Made by a program: the position numbers and the translations under genes. A stretch of DNA of 20,365 nt from a virus: the IMG/VR virus record IMGVR_UViG_3300029319_000651, positions 1-20,365 of that record; one strand, 5' to 3'. Shown here in pieces: positions 1-7,647 of the stretch. The notes under the pieces were generated by a model. That model ran no database searches and was not told where the DNA came from. It saw only the letters and a program-made list of their open reading frames with translations. Position 1 is the stretch's first letter. Each line of letters starts with the position of its first letter.

Positions 1-825
1 AATGAAGGTATAAAACCAGCATTAAGTGTTGGTAACTTTCAATGGATTAATGGAGTAAAAGATTCTCAAGTAATTTTTTATCCAGATCCAAAAGGTAGAT
101 TTAATATTAGCTGGATCCCACCTTCAAACTTACAAAATAAAATTATATTAAAAAATGGAAGCAAATACCCTGGCAACGATTATATGGGCGCTTTTGGCTG
201 CGACAGCTACGATATTAGCGGTACTGTAGACGGCAAAGGTTCAAAAGGCTCGCTACACGGTTTAACAAAATTTAGTATGGAAGATTGTCCACCAAACCAA
301 TTTTTCTTAGAATATATAGCTAGACCACAAACAGCTGATATATTTTTTGAAGATGTACTTATGGCTTTGGTGTTTTATGGTATGCCATTACTTGCAGAAA
401 ACAATAAACCAAGATTATTATACTATTTACGCAGACGCGGTTACAGAGGTTATAGTATGAATCGTCCTGATAAATCTTGGAACAAGTTATCAACAGCTGA
501 AAAAGAAATAGGTGGTATACCTAATTCAAGTGAAGATATTAAACAAGCGCATGCAGCAGCAGTAGAGATGTATATACAAGGCCACGTTGGTCAAATGCAA
601 ACTGGCGATTACGGTAGCATGTACTTTAATAGAACATTAAATGATTGGAGTAAGTTTGATATAAACAAGCGTACAAAGTTTGATGCAACAATTAGTAGCG
701 GTTTAGCTATTATGGCTTGCAATAGACATTTGTATGCTCCAAATCCAAATATAGAAAAACAAAAACTTAACATTAATATATCCAGATATACTAACACTGG
801 TTATAATTCTAAAATAATAAAATAA
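1..825 (+). CDS. terL: Terminase large subunit, C-terminal nuclease part (5'-partial)
   Basis: The reading frame is open from the first base, so the gene begins upstream of the window; the ATG at 184 is internal. The visible 274 residues match the RNase H-like nuclease domain of large terminases, which cuts concatemeric DNA during packaging at the portal. Three acidic residues are in the expected order (numbered from the window edge): Asp68 in GCDSYD, Glu133 in LAENNK, and Asp228 in KFDATISSGLAIMA. The segment YIARPQTADIFFEDVL, then ENNK and a Tyr/Arg-rich stretch ending in RPDKSW, is a pattern I recall from Bacteroidota phage terminases. The N-terminal ATPase half, with Walker A and B, is not in the window. 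The portal gene follows after 4 bases, the usual packaging pair. The family is confident; the catalytic assignment rests on motif reading only. Confidence 0.9.
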   Translation, partial: NEGIKPALSVGNFQWINGVKDSQVIFYPDPKGRFNISWIPPSNLQNKIILKNGSKYPGNDYMGAFGCDSYDISGTVDGKGSKGSLHGLTKFSMEDCPPNQFFLEYIARPQTADIFFEDVLMALVFYGMPLLAENNKPRLLYYLRRRGYRGYSMNRPDKSWNKLSTAEKEIGGIPNSSEDIKQAHAAAVEMYIQGHVGQMQTGDYGSMYFNRTLNDWSKFDINKRTKFDATISSGLAIMACNRHLYAPNPNIEKQKLNINISRYTNTGYNSKIIK

Positions 826-829
826 ATAT

Positions 830-3250
830 ATGGCAGAGTCTGTTATAAAAAGTTATTTTCCAAGTCAAGTTGTAAGCGATGCTGAAAAGTTAAGCTATGA
901 CTATGGATTAAAAGTTGCTAAAGCTATTGAAACTGAATGGTTTTACAATGATTATAACCAAACAAGATATACAACAAACAAAAATAATTATCATAATTTA
1001 AGATTATACGCTAGAGGCGAGCAGTCAATAAAAAAATATAAAGATGAATTATCTATTAATGGTGATTTATCTTATTTAAATTTAGACTGGACACCAGTAC
1101 CTATTATACCTAAGTTTGTAGATATAGTTGTAAATGGTTTAGCCGAGCGTATGTACGATATAAAAGCATATTCTCAAGATCCATACGGTGTTAGTAAACG
1201 TACAGAGTACATGGAGTCTATTTTAAAAGACATTAAAACAAAAAACTTTGACGACTATGTAATGAACGAGTTTGGTGCTAATATACAAGCTAGTAAAATG
1301 CAAGAACTACCTGCTAATGAAGAAGAGCTAGCTTTGCACATGCAATTAAATTATAAACAGTCTGTAGAACTTGCTGAAGAACAAGCTATAAGAACTTTAT
1401 TAGAAGGTAACAATTATGAATTAACAAAGAGAAGGTTTTATTATGATTTAACTGTTTTAGGTATTGGCGCTGTAAAAACAGATTTTAATACATCAGAGGG
1501 TTTAACTGTAAAATATGTTGATCCTGCAGATTTAGTTTATTCATATACAGAGTCACCTTATTTTGACGACTTATATTATGTTGGTGAAGTTAAAAAAATA
1601 CCTGTAAATGAATTAGCAAAAGAGTTTCCGTTTTTAGAACAAGAAGATTTAGAAGATATAATTAAAAACAAAAATTATCATCAAACTAATTATGATCAAG
1701 GATCTACTCAATATAAAGAAATAGATAATAATAAAGTTCAAGTTTTATATTTTAATTATAAAACATATATGAACGAAGTTTATAAAGTAAAAGAAACTGG
1801 TAGTGGTGCTGAAAAAGCTATAGAAAAAGATGATACGTTTGACCCACCAGCAGAAAAAGAAGGTAACTTTGCAAGACTACAAAGAGCTATAGAAGTCATA
1901 TACGAAGGTGCTATAATATTAGGTACTAACAAACTTTTAAAGTGGGAGATGGCTAAAAATATGGTTAGACCAAAAAGCGACTATAATAAAGTAAAAATGA
2001 ATTACTCTATTGTAGCTCCACGTATGTATAAAGGTAGAATAGAAAGTTTAGTTAGACGTATAACTGGTTTTGCTGATATGATACAGCTTACACATTTAAA
2101 ACTACAACAGGTGTTAGGGCGTATGGTACCAGATGGTGTTTATCTTGATGCTGATGGTTTAGCTGAAATAGATTTAGGTAATGGAACAAACTATAATCCG
2201 CAAGAAGCATTAAATATGTTTTTCCAAACAGGTTCTGTAATTGGTAGATCAATGACACAAGACGGTGATATGAATCCTGGCAAAGTACCAATACAAGAAA
2301 TAACTAGTGGTAGTGGTGGTAATAAAATACAAGCTTTAATAGGTAACTATAATTATTACCTGCAAATGATAAGAGATACTACCGGGCTTAACGAAGCTAG
2401 AGACGGTAGTTTACCGGATAAAAACGCTTTAGTAGGTGTACAAAAACTAGCCGCAGCAAATAGTAATACAGCTACAAGGCATATATTACAGTCTGGTTTA
2501 TTTTTAACAGCAGAAGTAGCTGAACTTTTATCATTAAGAATATCAGATGTTATTGAATATTCACCAACGAAAGATGCTTTTATTCATGCTATTGGTGTGC
2601 ACAACGTTGCTACATTAGAAGAATTAAAAAGTTTATATTTATATGATTTTGGTATATTTATAGAATTAGCTCCTGATGAAGAAGAAAAAGCTTTGCTTGA
2701 AAATAATATACAAGTTGCTTTAGCTCAACAAAGTATAAATCTTGAAGATGCTATTGATATTAGAGAGATTAAAAATTTAAAATTAGCTAATCAGCTTTTA
2801 AAAATTAGAAGAATTAAAAAGCAAGAAACTGATCAAAGAATACAACAAGAGAATATACAAGCTCAAGCACAGGCTAATGCTCAAGCTCAACAAGCTGCTG
2901 CAGCTGCTGAAGTTCAAAAAAATCAAGCTTTAACAGAAACTAAAGCTGCTTTAGCTCAAATAGAAGCACAACTAGAACTTCAAAAAATGCAAGCAGAAAA
3001 CGAGCTTAAAAAAGATATAATGGCAAAGCAGTTCGAATATGACATGCAGTTAAAAAATGTAGAAAGCGCAGGCATGCAGCGAAGAGAAAAGCAGAAAGAA
3101 GATCGTAAAGATGAAAGAACAAGAATACAAGCAACTCAACAAAGTGAGTTAATTGATCAAAGAAAAGGTGAGAAAGCACCTAAAAATTTTGAGCAAGCAG
3201 GTGATGATATACTAAGCGGGCTTAATTTACAAGGTGAAACCTTGATGTAA
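830..3250 (+). CDS. Portal protein
   Basis: This 806-residue protein lies directly after the terminase and before the scaffold-like and capsid genes, the standard portal position. Its length suits the large portals of crAss-like and related phages. The portal forms the dodecameric ring at one capsid vertex through which DNA enters and leaves. A conserved-looking N-terminal block at residues 85-118 (LDWTPVPIIPKFVDIVVNGL followed by AERMYDIKAYSQDP) resembles the wing region of such portals as I remember them. Residues about 655-775 are a long, highly charged, Gln/Ala-rich helix with runs such as AQAQANAQAQQAAAAAE, predicting a coiled coil that could extend the barrel into the capsid. The start is 4 bases after the terminase stop (TAA-ATAT-ATG), without a Shine-Dalgarno sequence, which suggests coupled translation. 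No enzyme motif is seen. Confidence 0.85.
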   Translation: MAESVIKSYFPSQVVSDAEKLSYDYGLKVAKAIETEWFYNDYNQTRYTTNKNNYHNLRLYARGEQSIKKYKDELSINGDLSYLNLDWTPVPIIPKFVDIVVNGLAERMYDIKAYSQDPYGVSKRTEYMESILKDIKTKNFDDYVMNEFGANIQASKMQELPANEEELALHMQLNYKQSVELAEEQAIRTLLEGNNYELTKRRFYYDLTVLGIGAVKTDFNTSEGLTVKYVDPADLVYSYTESPYFDDLYYVGEVKKIPVNELAKEFPFLEQEDLEDIIKNKNYHQTNYDQGSTQYKEIDNNKVQVLYFNYKTYMNEVYKVKETGSGAEKAIEKDDTFDPPAEKEGNFARLQRAIEVIYEGAIILGTNKLLKWEMAKNMVRPKSDYNKVKMNYSIVAPRMYKGRIESLVRRITGFADMIQLTHLKLQQVLGRMVPDGVYLDADGLAEIDLGNGTNYNPQEALNMFFQTGSVIGRSMTQDGDMNPGKVPIQEITSGSGGNKIQALIGNYNYYLQMIRDTTGLNEARDGSLPDKNALVGVQKLAAANSNTATRHILQSGLFLTAEVAELLSLRISDVIEYSPTKDAFIHAIGVHNVATLEELKSLYLYDFGIFIELAPDEEEKALLENNIQVALAQQSINLEDAIDIREIKNLKLANQLLKIRRIKKQETDQRIQQENIQAQAQANAQAQQAAAAAEVQKNQALTETKAALAQIEAQLELQKMQAENELKKDIMAKQFEYDMQLKNVESAGMQRREKQKEDRKDERTRIQATQQSELIDQRKGEKAPKNFEQAGDDILSGLNLQGETLM

Positions 3251-3279
3251 AAAATTATTAATTATTATTATATTATATT
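3251..3279 (+). promoter_or_regulatory. A/T-only leader before the scaffold-like gene
   Basis: The 29 bases between the portal stop and the ATG at 3280 contain only A and T, with repeated TATTA units and no Shine-Dalgarno sequence. They would give an unstructured mRNA leader, the kind that supports initiation in Bacteroidota. The last bases and the start codon context (TTATATTATGGCAAAAAA) recur before the gene at 6095. No -10/-35-like or Bacteroidota TAnnTTTG element is visible, so I read this as a translation signal and not a promoter. Confidence 0.45.
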
Positions 3280-4494
3280 ATGGCAAAAAAACAAAAAGAA
3301 ACTGTAGCCGAAGAGGCTATTAAAGATAACGTTACTAAAGTTAAAGTTATCGAACAAGAAAAAAAAGAAGATGATAACATCATCAAAGTAGATTTAACAA
3401 AACCACCAAAAACAAAAGAAGATGCCGTTCCAGAGCAAAGCACAGATGAGGTTCCTGTACGCGACGAATCCGAAACTAGCGAAAAAGTACTCGAAGAAAA
3501 CGTCGAAACAACAGATGAAAAACCTACCGGAGAAGAAGTCTCCGACACAGTTCAAGATGAAGCACCCGTTATTGAGGAAATAACAGATGAAGAAGTTCAA
3601 GAGCAAGCAGAAGAATTAGTTGAAGAAACTAAAGAAGCTATAACCGAAGCTCAAGAAACAGGTCAAGCTTTACCTGAAAACATACAAAAGCTTATGGACT
3701 TTATGGACGAGACTGGTGGTAGTGTTGAAGATTATGTTCGTCTTAATCAAGATTATACCTCTTACGATGATAACATGGTTTTAAGAGAGTATTATAAACA
3801 AACTAAAAAACATCTTAATGACGAAGAGATTAGTTTTTTAATGGAAGACTCGTTTTCATATAACGAAGAAGAAGACGATGAAAGAGATATAAAAAGAAAA
3901 AAATTAGCGTTAAAAGAGCAAGTTGCCAGCGCTAGAGCCTACTTAGACGGGCAAAAGTCTAAATACTATGAAGAAATTAAGGCTGGGTCAAAGTTGACTC
4001 AAGAACAACAAAAAGCTATTGATTTCTTTAATAGATACAACAAAGAATCAGAAGAGAATCAAAAAGTTGTAGAACAGCAAGCTAAAACTTTTAAATTAAA
4101 AACTGACAATTTATTTAATAAAAACTTTAAAGGTTTTGATTATAATGTTGGTGATAAAAGATATAGGTTTAATGTTAAAAATACAAATGAAGTAAAAGAA
4201 ACTCAAAGCGACATTAATAATTTTGTCAAGAAGTTCTTGAACAAGAACAGTGAAATGGAAGATGCTGCGGGTTATCACAAATCTTTGTTTACAGCAATGA
4301 ATGCTGATGCTGTTGCTAGACACTTCTACGAACAAGGTAAAGCTGATGCTTTAAAAGAAAGTATGGCTAAATCTAAAAACGTTGATATGAATCCAAGACA
4401 AGCTTTTGGTGAAGTTGAAGCTGGAGGTATGAAAGTAAGAGTATTAGGTGATAACTCTAATGATTTTAAGTTTAAAATTAGAAATAAAAAATAA
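3280..4494 (+). CDS. Scaffold-like head protein (acidic, coiled coil)
   Basis: This 404-residue protein sits between portal and capsid genes, where scaffolding proteins are normally encoded. Residues 1-130 are very rich in Glu, Asp and Lys, with almost no hydrophobic core, and look disordered. Residues about 135-275 are strongly helical and charged, including a conserved-looking stretch at 167-190 (VLREYYKQTKKHLNDEEISF followed by LMED). The end is basic (FKFKIRNKK), a layout scaffolds use to bind capsid subunits. The likely role is to direct capsid assembly and then leave or be degraded; no protease gene is visible nearby. It could instead be an internal head protein. The leader is an A/T-only run, and leader plus first codons closely match those of the gene at 6095. 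Function is inferred from position and composition. Confidence 0.6.
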   Translation: MAKKQKETVAEEAIKDNVTKVKVIEQEKKEDDNIIKVDLTKPPKTKEDAVPEQSTDEVPVRDESETSEKVLEENVETTDEKPTGEEVSDTVQDEAPVIEEITDEEVQEQAEELVEETKEAITEAQETGQALPENIQKLMDFMDETGGSVEDYVRLNQDYTSYDDNMVLREYYKQTKKHLNDEEISFLMEDSFSYNEEEDDERDIKRKKLALKEQVASARAYLDGQKSKYYEEIKAGSKLTQEQQKAIDFFNRYNKESEENQKVVEQQAKTFKLKTDNLFNKNFKGFDYNVGDKRYRFNVKNTNEVKETQSDINNFVKKFLNKNSEMEDAAGYHKSLFTAMNADAVARHFYEQGKADALKESMAKSKNVDMNPRQAFGEVEAGGMKVRVLGDNSNDFKFKIRNKK

Positions 4495-4517
4495 TAACAA
4501 TTTAAAATTACAAAATT

Positions 4518-6026
4518 ATGGCAATTACTGCAGGAAGTTCGTTGAATAGTGCGCCTACGCATAGGCAACAAACACTAGCAACAAACTATTTAGATTTCAA
4601 CCAAGATATGGGTTGGGCTCAACAATACCTGCCAGACTTGATGGAAAAAGAAGCTGAGGTTTTCGGACCTAGAACAATTTCTGGTTTCCTTGCTCAAGTT
4701 GGTGCAGAAGAGGCTATGACATCTGATCAAGTTGTCTGGTCTGAACAATCAAGATTACACCTATCTTATTTAGGTAATATATCTGCTCACTCAGGTGGTA
4801 CATCATCATCTGGTGAAATTACATTAGAAGCTGATATTGACGGAAACACTGACAACATCGCTACTCATGGTATTAGAGTTAACGATTTAATTATCGTTGC
4901 TAACAAGCTTGGTACAGCTAAATGTATCGTTAGAAAAGTAGAAGCATCTGGTGGAGTTATTGATGTAGCTCCTTATGGATTAGCTAACTTATCTACTTTA
5001 GAATTAACTACTTCAAAAGCTACTACTATATTAGTTTATGGTTCTGAATTTGATAAAGGTGAGCAGTACAGAAGTGCTACTGCTGAAGGTACACAAGCTT
5101 CTACAAGAGGTGCTAATGAGCCTTCTTTCAAAACTTTTGACAACAAGCCAATCATTATGAAAGATTACTACGAAGTATCAGGATCTGATTCTTCTAGAAT
5201 TGGTTGGGTTGAAGTATCTGCTGAAAATGGTCAATCAGGTTACCTATGGTACTTAAAAGCTGAGGCTGACACAAGAGCTCGTTTCACTGACTACATTGAA
5301 ATGGCTATGTTAGAATCAGAAGTTGGTGTACCAGGTACTGATGATACTGATGATTTCTTAGGAGCTGCTAGAGCAACTGCTGCAACTGGACAAGCTACAG
5401 GTACTCAAGGTTTATTCCAAGCTATCGAAGTTAGAGGTAACGTTACTAATGGTGTAACAGGTGTTAACCCAGCTACTGATTTAGCTGAGTTCGACGCAAT
5501 ACTTGCTGAGTTTGATAAGCAAGGTGCTATAGAAGAGTACATGATGTTTGTTAACAGATCAACTAGCTTAGCTATTGATGATATGTTAGCTTCAATGAAC
5601 TCTTACGGAGCTGGTGGTACTTCTTACGGAGTATTTAACAACTCTGAAGATATGGCATTAAATTTAGGTTTCACTGGTTTCAGAAGAGGTTCTTATGACT
5701 TCTACAAGTCTGACTTTAGATACTTAAATGACAAAGCTACAAGAGGTGGTGTTAACGATGCTGCTGGTGCTGGATCTGCGATTAGAGGGGTTTTAATTCC
5801 TGCTGGTACTTCTTCAGTTTATGATCAAACTGTTGGTGCGAGTATGAAGCGTCCTTTCTTACACGTAAGATATAGAGCTTCACAAACTGATGACCGAAGA
5901 TTAAAAACTTGGGTTACTGGTTCTGTTGGTGCTGCTACATCTGCATTAGACGTTATGCAACTACATTTCTTAACTGAAAGATGTTTAATCACTCAAGGTG
6001 CTAACAACTTTATGTTAATGAAGTAA
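4518..6026 (+). CDS. Major capsid protein (HK97-fold type)
   Basis: This 502-residue protein follows the scaffold-like gene and precedes the neck genes, as a major capsid protein should. The N-terminal region at residues 37-83 contains YLPDLMEKEAEVFGPRTISG and EEAMTSDQVVWSEQSRLHLS, a pattern I associate with capsid proteins of crAss-like and Bacteroidota phages; the length of about 500 residues also fits. Residues about 86-178 are Gly/Ser/Thr/Val-rich and begin with a flexible HSGGTSSSGE linker. They look like an inserted beta-barrel domain in an otherwise alpha/beta protein. The capsid fold is inferred, since no structure prediction was run. Codon choice differs from the neighbours: by hand count TTC outnumbers TTT 13 to 7, and ATA is only 4 of 23 Ile codons, as expected for the most abundant protein. 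A strong hairpin terminator begins 11 bases after the stop. Confidence 0.9.
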   Translation: MAITAGSSLNSAPTHRQQTLATNYLDFNQDMGWAQQYLPDLMEKEAEVFGPRTISGFLAQVGAEEAMTSDQVVWSEQSRLHLSYLGNISAHSGGTSSSGEITLEADIDGNTDNIATHGIRVNDLIIVANKLGTAKCIVRKVEASGGVIDVAPYGLANLSTLELTTSKATTILVYGSEFDKGEQYRSATAEGTQASTRGANEPSFKTFDNKPIIMKDYYEVSGSDSSRIGWVEVSAENGQSGYLWYLKAEADTRARFTDYIEMAMLESEVGVPGTDDTDDFLGAARATAATGQATGTQGLFQAIEVRGNVTNGVTGVNPATDLAEFDAILAEFDKQGAIEEYMMFVNRSTSLAIDDMLASMNSYGAGGTSYGVFNNSEDMALNLGFTGFRRGSYDFYKSDFRYLNDKATRGGVNDAAGAGSAIRGVLIPAGTSSVYDQTVGASMKRPFLHVRYRASQTDDRRLKTWVTGSVGAATSALDVMQLHFLTERCLITQGANNFMLMK

Positions 6027-6036
6027 ACTATTTATT

Positions 6037-6075
6037 AAGGATCGAGGCTTCGGCCTCGACCCTTTATTTTATTAA
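6037..6075 (+). terminator. Rho-independent terminator after the capsid gene
   Basis: A perfect 7-bp stem, TCGAGGC (6042-6048) with GCCTCGA (6053-6059), closes a TTCG loop (6049-6052), giving the very stable C(UUCG)G tetraloop. After one A/C mismatch, the stem continues as AAGG (6037-6040) with CCTT (6061-6064). A T-rich tail, TTATTTTATT, follows. It is by far the most GC-rich short stretch in this part of the window. It starts 11 bases after the capsid stop, so it probably ends or partly attenuates late transcripts and protects the 3' end of the capsid mRNA. Confidence 0.85.
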
Positions 6076-6094
6076 TTTTATTATATATTATATT
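6069..6094 (+). promoter_or_regulatory. A/T-only leader before gene 6095
   Basis: Between the terminator and the ATG at 6095 every base is A or T, ending in TATATTATATT before ATGGCAAAAAA. This is nearly the same as the leader of the scaffold-like gene at 3280. No Shine-Dalgarno sequence is present. If the upstream terminator is efficient, a promoter must lie in this short stretch, but I see no recognisable promoter motif. Confidence 0.4.
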
Positions 6095-6904
6095 ATGGCA
6101 AAAAATCAAAAAACAGAAGTGGCTGTTGAAAAACCACAGGTTGTAGAACAACCGAAACCAAAAAAAGTTGAATCTGTAAAACCAAAATGGGAAATAAAAA
6201 ACAGGTTATATTATTTGAAAGGTAGAAATAAACCTTTATCGTATATGTTAAAAAGTTCTGACATATATTATTTTGATGAAGAAAAAGGTTATGAAAGAGA
6301 GTTAAAGTATACAAAAAATCAAAGAACACCATTTGTTGATGAAATGACAGGTGATCAAAGATTAGAGCATATTATATTTAGAAATGGTGCTCTGTTTGTA
6401 GAAAAAGAAAAAACTACTTTACAAAAATTATTAGATTTACACCCATTTAAAGATAAAATATTTTATGAGCATAATGCGGTTGAAGAAGCTGCTAATGAAA
6501 TAGAACTGCTAGAAATGGAGGCTGATGCAATATTAATGGCTAGACAAATAGATGTTGATTTAGCAGAAGCTATTATGCGAGTAGAAATTGGTTCTAAGGT
6601 ATCAGAGATGAGTTCTAAAGAGCTTAAGCGTGATTTACTAGTATTTGCTAGAAACAACCCTGCTTTGTTCTTAGAATTAGCCGCTGATGACAATGTTCAG
6701 CTTAGAAACTTTGGTATTAAAGCTGTAGAACTTGGAATAATTGATTTATCTGACGATCAAAGAAACTTCCTATGGAGTTCTAACAAAAGAAAAATCATGA
6801 CAGTTCCTTTTGACGAGCATCCATACACTGCTTTAGCGCATTGGTTTAAAACTGATGAAGGTATGGAAATATATGCAAATATAGAAAAAAGATTAAATAG
6901 TTAA
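6095..6904 (+). CDS. Conserved phage structural protein of unknown function
   Basis: I cannot name this 269-residue protein. Residues 1-31 are a Lys/Pro/Val/Glu-rich, probably disordered tail with PKP repeats. Residues about 33-118 look beta-rich, with RNKPLSYMLKSSDIYYFDEE and an IIFRNGALFVEKEK strand pair ending in LLDLHP. Residues about 127-215 are helical and acidic (AVEEAANEIELLEMEADA, then LKRDLLVFARNNPALFLELA). There is no signal peptide, membrane segment or catalytic motif. The pattern is familiar from uncultured marine phages, but I recall no function. Its place between capsid and connector genes suggests a capsid decoration, vertex or head-completion protein. It is isolated by hairpins on both sides, unlike every other gene here, so its expression may be set separately. 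Its first residues (MAKNQK, VA, E) echo those of the scaffold-like protein (MAKKQK, VA, E). Confidence 0.85.
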   Translation: MAKNQKTEVAVEKPQVVEQPKPKKVESVKPKWEIKNRLYYLKGRNKPLSYMLKSSDIYYFDEEKGYERELKYTKNQRTPFVDEMTGDQRLEHIIFRNGALFVEKEKTTLQKLLDLHPFKDKIFYEHNAVEEAANEIELLEMEADAILMARQIDVDLAEAIMRVEIGSKVSEMSSKELKRDLLVFARNNPALFLELAADDNVQLRNFGIKAVELGIIDLSDDQRNFLWSSNKRKIMTVPFDEHPYTALAHWFKTDEGMEIYANIEKRLNS

Positions 6905-6911
6905 TCAAACT

Positions 6912-6948
6912 GTAGTGGTAGTCGCCCTACGGGGCGATTACAAACTAC
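6912..6948 (+). terminator. Strong UACG hairpin, possible terminator or processing element
   Basis: TCGCCC (6922-6927) pairs perfectly with GGGCGA (6932-6937) around a TACG loop, a C(UACG)G member of the stable UNCG tetraloop class. The stem extends through a G-U and three more pairs. After a small internal loop, GTAGT (6912-6916) pairs with ACTAC (6944-6948). The downstream sequence is A-rich (AATAAAAAAATATT), not T-rich, so it lacks the usual U tract. It may terminate weakly, mark an mRNA end or cleavage site, or tune expression between gene 6095 and the connector genes. The hairpin is certain; the function is not. Confidence 0.6.
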
Positions 6949-6962
6949 AATAAAAAAATATT

Positions 6963-7643
6963 ATGGTAAACGTAAATACAGTGTATCAAACAGTTTTAGC
7001 TCTAGCTAACAAAGAGCAAAGAGGTTATATAACACCTCAAGAGTTTAATCTGTTTGCAAATCAAGCTCAAATGAGTATTTTTGAGCAATACTTTTACGAT
7101 CTAAATCAATTTACTAGAGTACCAGGTAATGACACTAGTTACTCTGATATGGTAAACTTATTAGAAGAAAAAATAGCTGCTTTTGAAGTTTCAAACGTAA
7201 GTTACTCATCTAGCTCTTCACTTCCAGGAGACTTATACAAAATACAAACTGTTGTTTTTAATAACAAGCCAGTAGAATATGTTACACAAAAAGAGTTTTT
7301 AGAAATTAAAGATGTTCCGCTTTGTAAACCAACTGATAAAAAACCTGTGTATATAAAAAATGAAAATGGTATATCTATTTATGGTGATGCAGTAATAAAC
7401 TCTGTAAGCTTAAATTATATTAGAAAACCAGTTCCTGCTAATTGGACTTATTTAGTAGTTAACGAAAAAGCTATATACAACGACACGGCTCTTGACCACA
7501 ATCACTTTGAAATACACGCTTCAGAACAAACAGAACTTGTAAATAAAATATTAAGTTATGCTGGTATAACAATGAAAGATAATTCTTTATACCAAATTGG
7601 TGTAGCAGAAGATAATAAAAATATTCAACAACAAAAAGCATAA
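6963..7643 (+). CDS. Probable head-tail connector (ring) protein
   Basis: This 226-residue protein begins the neck and tail genes. The N-terminal 45 residues are helical, with VYQTVLALANKEQRGYITPQ followed by EFN, then QAQMSIFEQYFYDL. I associate this opening with a conserved neck protein of crAss-like and marine Bacteroidota phages. A Ser-rich loop (residues 80-87) leads to a beta region with LPGDLYKIQTV, then YIRKPVPANWTY (152-163). The C-terminal helix carries HFEIHASEQTELVNKILSYA (181-200). The likely role is a ring stacked under the portal that joins head to tail. It sits 4 bases before the next connector gene, with a TAA-ATAA-ATG junction, so the two are probably co-translated. No homology search was run, and the exact ring position is unknown. 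Confidence 0.7.
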   Translation: MVNVNTVYQTVLALANKEQRGYITPQEFNLFANQAQMSIFEQYFYDLNQFTRVPGNDTSYSDMVNLLEEKIAAFEVSNVSYSSSSSLPGDLYKIQTVVFNNKPVEYVTQKEFLEIKDVPLCKPTDKKPVYIKNENGISIYGDAVINSVSLNYIRKPVPANWTYLVVNEKAIYNDTALDHNHFEIHASEQTELVNKILSYAGITMKDNSLYQIGVAEDNKNIQQQKA

Positions 7644-7647
7644 ATAA

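Noticed and set aside
184-186. ATG at 184 as the start of the first gene
   Set aside because: The frame is open back to base 1 and the upstream residues continue a plausible terminase sequence, so this Met is internal.
3251-3282. TATTA-repeat tract as a promoter or microsatellite
   Set aside because: It shows no Bacteroidota TAnnTTTG or sigma70-like element, and similar A/T-only leaders occur at other starts, so a translation leader is the simpler reading.
3273-3548. Minus-strand open frame opposite the start of the scaffold-like gene
   Set aside because: It is the antisense of a Glu-rich coding stretch, giving a Ser/Phe-rich low-complexity product, and the + strand frame is clearly coding with a proper leader.
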